Of a stretch of DNA of 64,000 nucleotides, positions 60,508 to 64,000 are shown in pieces (the first letter of the stretch is position 1; the number at the start of each line of letters is the position of its first letter). The translations under genes and the position numbers were made by a program. This DNA comes from WHTX01 sp038255145. GTDB lineage: Bacteria; Actinomycetota; Acidimicrobiia; Acidimicrobiales; CAIXPF01. The DNA is taken from the NCBI GenBank assembly GCA_038255145.1, contig JBBSLP010000025.1:4604-68603 (forward strand). Direction: 5' to 3'. The notes below the pieces were generated by a model. The model made no database searches, had not been told where the DNA came from, and saw nothing but the letters and a program-made list of their open reading frames with translations.

Positions 60508-61497
60508 ATGCCCGTCCCCCTGGTGGACTCCTACGGCAGGGTGCACCGTGACCTGCGCATCTCGGTCACCGACCGGTGCAACTTCCGCTGCACGTACTGC
60601 ATGCCCGCCGAGGGCATGGCCTGGCAGCCACGGGAAGACCTGCTGTCCTTCGAGGAGATCACCCGGGTGGCCCGGGTGGCCGTCGAACGCTTCGGCGTGG
60701 ACAGCATCCGCCTCACCGGGGGCGAGCCCACGGTGCGGGCCCAGCTGCCACGCCTCGTGGCCATGCTGTCCCCGCTCCCGGTGGACCTGGCCCTGACCAC
60801 CAACGGGGCCACCTTCGCCCTGGTGGCCGACGACCTGGCCCGGGCCGGCCTGCGCCGGGTCAACATCTCGGTGGACTCGCTGCGTCGGGACCGCTTCGCC
60901 GAGATCACCAAGCGTGACTCCCTCGACAAGGTGCTGACGGGCATCGAAGCCGCCCTGGCCGCCGGGCTGGCCCCGGTCAAGCTCAACGTGGTCGTCATGT
61001 CCGGGGTCAACGACGACGAGGTGCTCGACTTCGCCGAGTTCGGGCGACGTACCGGTGTGATCGTCCGCTTCATCGAGTTCATGCCCCTCGACGCCCAGCG
61101 GAGTTGGACGGCCGACCAGGTCGTGACCTACGACCAGATCGTCGCGCGCATCGGCGCCGTGCACCCCCTGGTGCCGGTGGTGCGGGGATCGGCTCCGGCC
61201 GAGCGCTTCCGCTACGCCGATGGCGGGGGCGAGATCGGCGTCATCGCCTCGGTGACCCGCAGCTTCTGCTCGACCTGCGACCGGGTGCGTCTCACCGCTG
61301 ACGGCCAGTTCCGCACCTGCCTGTTCGCCACGGACGAGGACGACCTGCGCTCGCTGCTCCGCCGGGGCGCCGACGACGACGCCGTGGCCGAGGTGATGGC
61401 CCGAGCCGTGGCCGGCAAGTGGGCCGGCCACGGCCACGGGCTCGAGCAGGTCAACTTCATCCGCCCCAACCGCTCCATGAGCCAGATCGGCGGCTGA
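60508..61497 (+). CDS. moaA: GTP 3',8-cyclase MoaA
   Basis: 329 aa radical-SAM enzyme that starts molybdenum cofactor synthesis by rearranging GTP. The SAM cluster motif is CNFRCTYCMP; IRLTGGEPTVR follows; the second C-terminal cluster uses FCSTCDRVRLTADGQFRTCL (CxxC...C). It ends MSQIGG, the conserved GG tail. moaC follows after 58 bp with its own promoter. Other Mo cofactor genes are outside the window. Confidence 0.97.
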   Translation: MPVPLVDSYGRVHRDLRISVTDRCNFRCTYCMPAEGMAWQPREDLLSFEEITRVARVAVERFGVDSIRLTGGEPTVRAQLPRLVAMLSPLPVDLALTTNGATFALVADDLARAGLRRVNISVDSLRRDRFAEITKRDSLDKVLTGIEAALAAGLAPVKLNVVVMSGVNDDEVLDFAEFGRRTGVIVRFIEFMPLDAQRSWTADQVVTYDQIVARIGAVHPLVPVVRGSAPAERFRYADGGGEIGVIASVTRSFCSTCDRVRLTADGQFRTCLFATDEDDLRSLLRRGADDDAVAEVMARAVAGKWAGHGHGLEQVNFIRPNRSMSQIGG

Positions 61498-61542
61498 CGG
61501 GCTGGTCACGGGGGGTGGTGGAGCGCCGGAGGGATCCGTGGT

Positions 61543-61548
61543 TAAGCT
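61543..61548 (+). promoter_or_regulatory. -10 box for moaC (leaderless)
   Basis: TAAGCT, 7 nt before the ATG at 61556. Confidence 0.5.
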
Positions 61549-61555
61549 CCGCCCC

Positions 61556-62065
61556 ATGCCCGAGCCGTTGCTGACCCACCTCGACCCGCTGGGACGGGCC
61601 CGCATGGTGGACGTGACGCCCAAGGAACCGTCCTACCGCCGGGCCGTCGCCCGGGGTCGTGTCACCATGAAGCCGGAGACGGCGTCCCTGGTGGCCCGGG
61701 GTGCGGTGAGCAAGGGCGATGTGTTGGCCGTGGCCCGTGTCGCCGGCATCCAGGCCGCCAAGCGCACGTCGGACCTCATCCCTCTGTGCCACCCGCTGCT
61801 GGTGGGCTCGGTGTACATCAACTTCCGCCTCGAGGACGACCACATCGAGGTCGAGTGCCAGGTGGACACGGTCGACCGCACCGGGGTCGAGATGGAAGCG
61901 CTGACCGCCTGTTCGGTGGCGCTGCTGACCATCTACGACATGTGCAAGTCGGCCGACCGCTCCATGGTCATCGGTCAGGTGGCGCTGTGGGAGAAGGCCG
62001 GAGGCCGTTCGGGCAACTACCGGCGCGAGCAGCCCTCGACGGGCGAGGCCGAGCACAACATGTGA
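61556..62065 (+). CDS. moaC: Cyclic pyranopterin monophosphate synthase MoaC
   Basis: 169 aa. MVDVTPKEPSYRRAVARG, AAKRTSDLIPLCHPLLV, VECQVDTVDRTGVEMEALTA and YDMCKSADRSMVI are the MoaC core, with active-site Lys and Asp in KSADR. It converts the MoaA product to cyclic pyranopterin monophosphate. ATG 61556 fits the leaderless promoter; an ATG-like start 18 nt upstream is in frame but would place codons in the -10 box. Confidence 0.96.
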   Translation: MPEPLLTHLDPLGRARMVDVTPKEPSYRRAVARGRVTMKPETASLVARGAVSKGDVLAVARVAGIQAAKRTSDLIPLCHPLLVGSVYINFRLEDDHIEVECQVDTVDRTGVEMEALTACSVALLTIYDMCKSADRSMVIGQVALWEKAGGRSGNYRREQPSTGEAEHNM

Positions 62066-62323
62066 CATGTGTCGCTCGTAGGGGTGTCCGCAAGGTGAAT
62101 CCAGGGCGACCAGCTAGCATCCGGACGCTCATCTGTAGTACAAGTGCAATCACTTCGTTCGATTCGCAACGGAGTACCGATTTCGGCACGGTCATGTGAG
62201 ATGCGCCACCAGAAGGCCAGACGTGTCCTCCAGCGTGGGAGGGGCACGGTCCGCCCGCATCTCCGGTCCGAGTACGCCGGCCCGGCCGTTCGCGGCCGTC
62301 AAACCAAAAGGTAGGGATGGGGC

Positions 62324-62866
62324 GTGGGTCTCGTCACCCTTCTGACGTTGGTGTTCTTGGCTGCCATGTGGATCGCCGTGCTCGCAGCACCTGTGCTGCA
62401 GGGCCGAGGCCGGTCCCAGGGCGGTGATTCCATCAAGAACTTCCAGAAGCAGTTGGCCGTTCTCGAGCGGGGCAACCCGCTCGGCCGTGCTGGTTCGGGG
62501 AACCGCGGGACTGCCGCCCGTCGTCCCCAGGCCCAGGCCGTGCGCAACCAGGTCCGCCAGCCGGTCCGGCCCCACGGTCGCCCCCCGGTGCGGGCGGGCC
62601 GTGTCGCCGCCGAGCGCCGCCGCCGCGTCGTCATCGTGCTGGCCGCTTCGGTGGTGACCACCGCCGTGGCCGGCTTCACCCTCGGTGGCTGGTTCTGGAT
62701 GGCCAACCTCGTCGCTGACGCCCTGCTGGTGGCCTACATCGCCGTCGCCGTCCGCGTCGTGCGCTCGGCCGCCGAGGCGGAGATGAAGGTGGCGTTCCTG
62801 CCCCACCGCGAGTCGGGCGCCGAGCCCACCGCACTGCTGCGAGACGCGGCCCGCGGCTACCGCTGA
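62324..62866 (+). CDS. Membrane protein of unknown function
   Basis: 180 aa. One N-terminal helix (GLVTLLTLVFLAAMWIAVLA), a basic linker (about 55-105), then two close helices (VVIVLAASVVTTAVAGFTLG and MANLVADALLVAYIAVAVRV). GTG 62324 has AGGTAGGG about 7 nt upstream. Not recognised. A GC-poorer leader of about 250 bp separates it from moaC. Confidence 0.72.
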   Translation: MGLVTLLTLVFLAAMWIAVLAAPVLQGRGRSQGGDSIKNFQKQLAVLERGNPLGRAGSGNRGTAARRPQAQAVRNQVRQPVRPHGRPPVRAGRVAAERRRRVVIVLAASVVTTAVAGFTLGGWFWMANLVADALLVAYIAVAVRVVRSAAEAEMKVAFLPHRESGAEPTALLRDAARGYR

Positions 62867-62955
62867 CGGCCCGGCGGGCCGTGGCGCCCGCCGACCCGGA
62901 GACGGGGACCAGCTCGCACGGCACCAGCGCCGAGCCGCTAGTGTTGATGCGCCCT

Positions 62956-63032
62956 GGGGGTGTAGCTCAGTCGGCTAGAGCGCTACGTTCGCAACGTAGA
63001 GGTCGGGAGTTCGATTCTCCTCACCTCCACCA
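62956..63032 (+). tRNA. tRNA-Ala (anticodon CGC)
   Basis: 77 nt with encoded CCA. Acceptor GGGGGTG pairs with CACCTCC, including the G3-U70 wobble that marks alanine tRNAs. The anticodon stem CTACG/CGTAG holds loop TTCGCAA (anticodon CGC, reads GCG). T arm GGGAG-TTCGATT-CTCCT. A terminator follows at 63047 and an integrase remnant lies just beyond. Confidence 0.96.
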
Positions 63033-63046
63033 GGGAAGTCGCTGGT

Positions 63047-63072
63047 AGGGCCCGGTCTGATGACCGGGCCTT
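63047..63072 (+). terminator. Terminator after tRNA-Ala
   Basis: AGGGCCCGGTC (63047-63057), loop TGAT and GACCGGGCCTT (63062-63072) form an 11-bp stem with one G-U pair, 15 bp after the tRNA. Confidence 0.75.
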
Positions 63073-63074
63073 GC

Positions 63075-63215
63075 TCATCCCCGGCCTCCCAGGCCGCGGG
63101 GCGCGTGCAGCGCCATGTCCAGGCGGGCCGTGACGGCGTCGTCGAGGGCGGGCAGCAGGTGCCCGTACACGTCGAAGGCCGGTGCCGCTCTGCCCACGAC
63201 GCTCGCGGTCCTGTC
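63075..63215 (-). pseudogene. C-terminal remnant of a tyrosine recombinase (phage-type integrase)
   Basis: The minus strand reads VVGRAAPAFDVYGHLLPALD then DAVTARLDMALHAPRGLGGR before TGA at 63075-63077. This matches the end of actinobacterial integrases (GHSSPAF..DVYGHLLP....A.ARLD), with the catalytic-Tyr region YGHL. Upstream of about 63215 the frame has no start and soon meets a stop, so only about 45 codons survive. It sits 42 bp from tRNA-Ala, a usual integration target. Confidence 0.6.
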
Positions 63216-63255
63216 ATCCCAGCCTCCGCCGCGCCTCTCTGAAACCTACTGATAT

Positions 63256-63277
63256 GTGTCAGAAGTCGGTCTGACAC
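63256..63277. promoter_or_regulatory. Inverted repeat GTGTCAGA-N6-TCTGACAC
   Basis: Perfect 8-bp arms at 63256-63263 and 63270-63277 in a locally GC-poor spot between the integrase remnant and the acetyltransferase gene. It looks like a dimeric-regulator site or short hairpin. Confidence 0.4.
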
Positions 63278-63397
63278 GTGCGGCCGCGCCGCGCATCACT
63301 CCCGTGGCCCAGGGGACCGTTGCCGGTGCGGGGGCCGTTTCTCGCGCTGTGGTCGCCCCCAGGTGCCCCGCAGGGCCTGGCTATGGGGCCCCGTCTC

Positions 63398-63901
63398 TCA
63401 GCTGCCGGCGGTGTTGCTGCGGCGCTCGACGAACACGACGTCGCGCCGGCGGCCGTGGTGGGCGCCGATGCGTTCGCGGCGGCCGACAACCCGGAACCCG
63501 CACTGTTCGTGGAGGGCCAGGCTGGCCGTGTTCTCGGGGAGGATGCCCGACTGCACGGTCCAGATGCCTCGGTCCTCGCACAGCTCGACGAGGGCGTTGA
63601 GCAACCGGCGGCCGACGCCGTGGCCCTGGGCGTGGGGGTCGATGTAGACGCTGTGCTCGACCACCCCGGCGTACACGCTGCGGTCGCTGACCCCGGCTGC
63701 CGCAGCCGACCCGAGGATGGTCCCGTGGTTGTCGACGGCGACCAGGCGGAGATCGGAGGCGCGGCCGGCGTCGAACTGCTCCCAGGTGGGGGGCTCGGTC
63801 TCGAAGGTGGCGTTCCCGGTGGCGATGCCCGCGGCGTAGATGGCCTCCACGGCGGGCCAGTCGTCAGCGGTGAGGGGCCGCACGGCCACGGCGGGGTTCA
63901 C
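63398..63901 (-). CDS. GNAT N-acetyltransferase, phosphinothricin/arsinothricin acetyltransferase (ArsN1)-like
   Basis: 167 aa. AVRPLTADDWPAVEAIYAAG, GNATFETEPPTWEQFDAGR, the acetyl-CoA loop HAQGHGVGRRLLNALVELCE, GIWTVQSGILPENTASLALH and CGFRVVGRRERIG are those of the PAT/ArsN1 group, which acetylates the amino group of phosphinothricin-like or arsenic-containing analogues of glutamate. GTG 63901 overlaps the stop of the ArsR-type gene (GTGA), and that context supports ArsN1 over other GNATs, by inference. Confidence 0.82.
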   Translation of the reverse strand: MNPAVAVRPLTADDWPAVEAIYAAGIATGNATFETEPPTWEQFDAGRASDLRLVAVDNHGTILGSAAAAGVSDRSVYAGVVEHSVYIDPHAQGHGVGRRLLNALVELCEDRGIWTVQSGILPENTASLALHEQCGFRVVGRRERIGAHHGRRRDVVFVERRSNTAGS

Positions 63902-64000
63902 CGCAGGACGTCTCGGAGGGCGTCGAGGCGGTCGGGGGCGACGCGCCACCACATCCACTTGCCGCGCTTGTGGCCCACGATGAGGCCGGCTTCGGCCAGG
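63898..64000 (-). CDS. ArsR-family HTH regulator (N-terminal part beyond window)
   Basis: Only the last 33 codons are inside the window: LAEAGLIVGHKRGKWMWWRV then APDRLDALRDVLR. LxEAGLIxGxKRGKWxxxR is the wing of ArsR/SmtB winged-helix repressors. The metal-sensing cysteines would lie outside. Its TGA overlaps the acetyltransferase start, so it should control that gene as part of one transcript. Confidence 0.75.
   Translation of the reverse strand, partial: LAEAGLIVGHKRGKWMWWRVAPDRLDALRDVLR

Larger units (their letters stand above)
63033..63397. other. 365-bp region after tRNA-Ala
   Basis: Holds the tRNA terminator (63047-63072), the integrase remnant (63075 to about 63215) and an inverted repeat (63256-63277). 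From 63278 to 63397 nothing is recognised. Confidence 0.6.

Noticed and set aside
62975..63277. A 100-codon frame on the minus strand ending in ENRTPDLYVANVAL
   Set aside because: It is translated across the tRNA gene; this peptide is a well-known spurious product of tRNA antisense. The true integrase remnant is in a different frame.

Overview
This is a 64 kb stretch of very GC-rich chromosome from an actinobacterium. Several features point to Actinomycetota, most plausibly class Acidimicrobiia: two luciferase-like (F420/flavin) oxidoreductases, a mycothiol-dependent-type enzyme, a DUF3097 protein, an Rpf-like transglycosylase, and many genes that start directly at a TAnnnT -10 box (leaderless mRNAs). 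The class is inference. I count about 64 protein genes (two cut by the window edges), one tRNA-Ala and one integrase remnant. Coding density is very high and genes lie on both strands.

Layout. 1-1.7 kb: quinone reductase-like and enoyl-CoA hydratase genes, the latter broken by a one-base gap in a G tract. 1.7-5.6 kb: a circularly permuted ATP-grasp gene with its alpha-E partner, divergent from a redoxin-prolyl hydroxylase fusion. 5.6-17.4 kb: mixed single genes (M50 protease, TauE exporter, SppA, glycosyltransferase, hydrolases, cupin, CAP protein, LLM enzyme, membrane protein). 17.5-21.6 kb: plus-strand envelope genes including OmpA-like and Rpf-like proteins. 21.6-27.6 kb: a minus-strand operon with an SbcD/YhaO-like protein, an SbcC/YhaN-like membrane protein, a Fe-S PD-(D/E)XK nuclease and an AI-2E family transporter. 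The first two have lost nearly all catalytic residues, and this is the most unusual system in the window. 27.6-31.2 kb: hydroxyacyl-CoA dehydrogenase, mycothiol-type enzyme, NUDIX hydrolase, DUF3097. 31.2-37.4 kb: ABC-F ATPase, subtilisin-like protease, EEP phosphatase, SDR, NfuA-like scaffold.

37.4-48 kb is a lipid/CoA metabolism zone: three SDRs counting the one at 35.9 kb, an acyl-CoA dehydrogenase-like flavoprotein, an HMG-CoA-synthase-like/OB-fold fusion lacking the catalytic cysteine, a thiolase and an aldehyde dehydrogenase. It is interrupted by a SpoIIE-type phosphatase and a VapBC-like toxin-antitoxin pair. 48-60 kb carries dxs, a PAP2 phosphatase, an FlK-like thioesterase, tldD-tldE, a polytopic membrane protein, a PHP phosphoesterase, MTA phosphorylase, an FmdB zinc-ribbon gene under a CIRCE-like operator, and galU. 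60-64 kb carries moaA and moaC, tRNA-Ala(CGC) followed by a terminator and the C-terminal scrap of a tyrosine recombinase (an old integration site), and then an ArsR regulator coupled to an ArsN1-like acetyltransferase.

Two clear reading-frame breaks, both in G/C homopolymers (near 1600 and 12208), and a third possible one near 7824 suggest assembly errors or real decay. No CRISPR array, rRNA, complete insertion sequence or prophage was seen.
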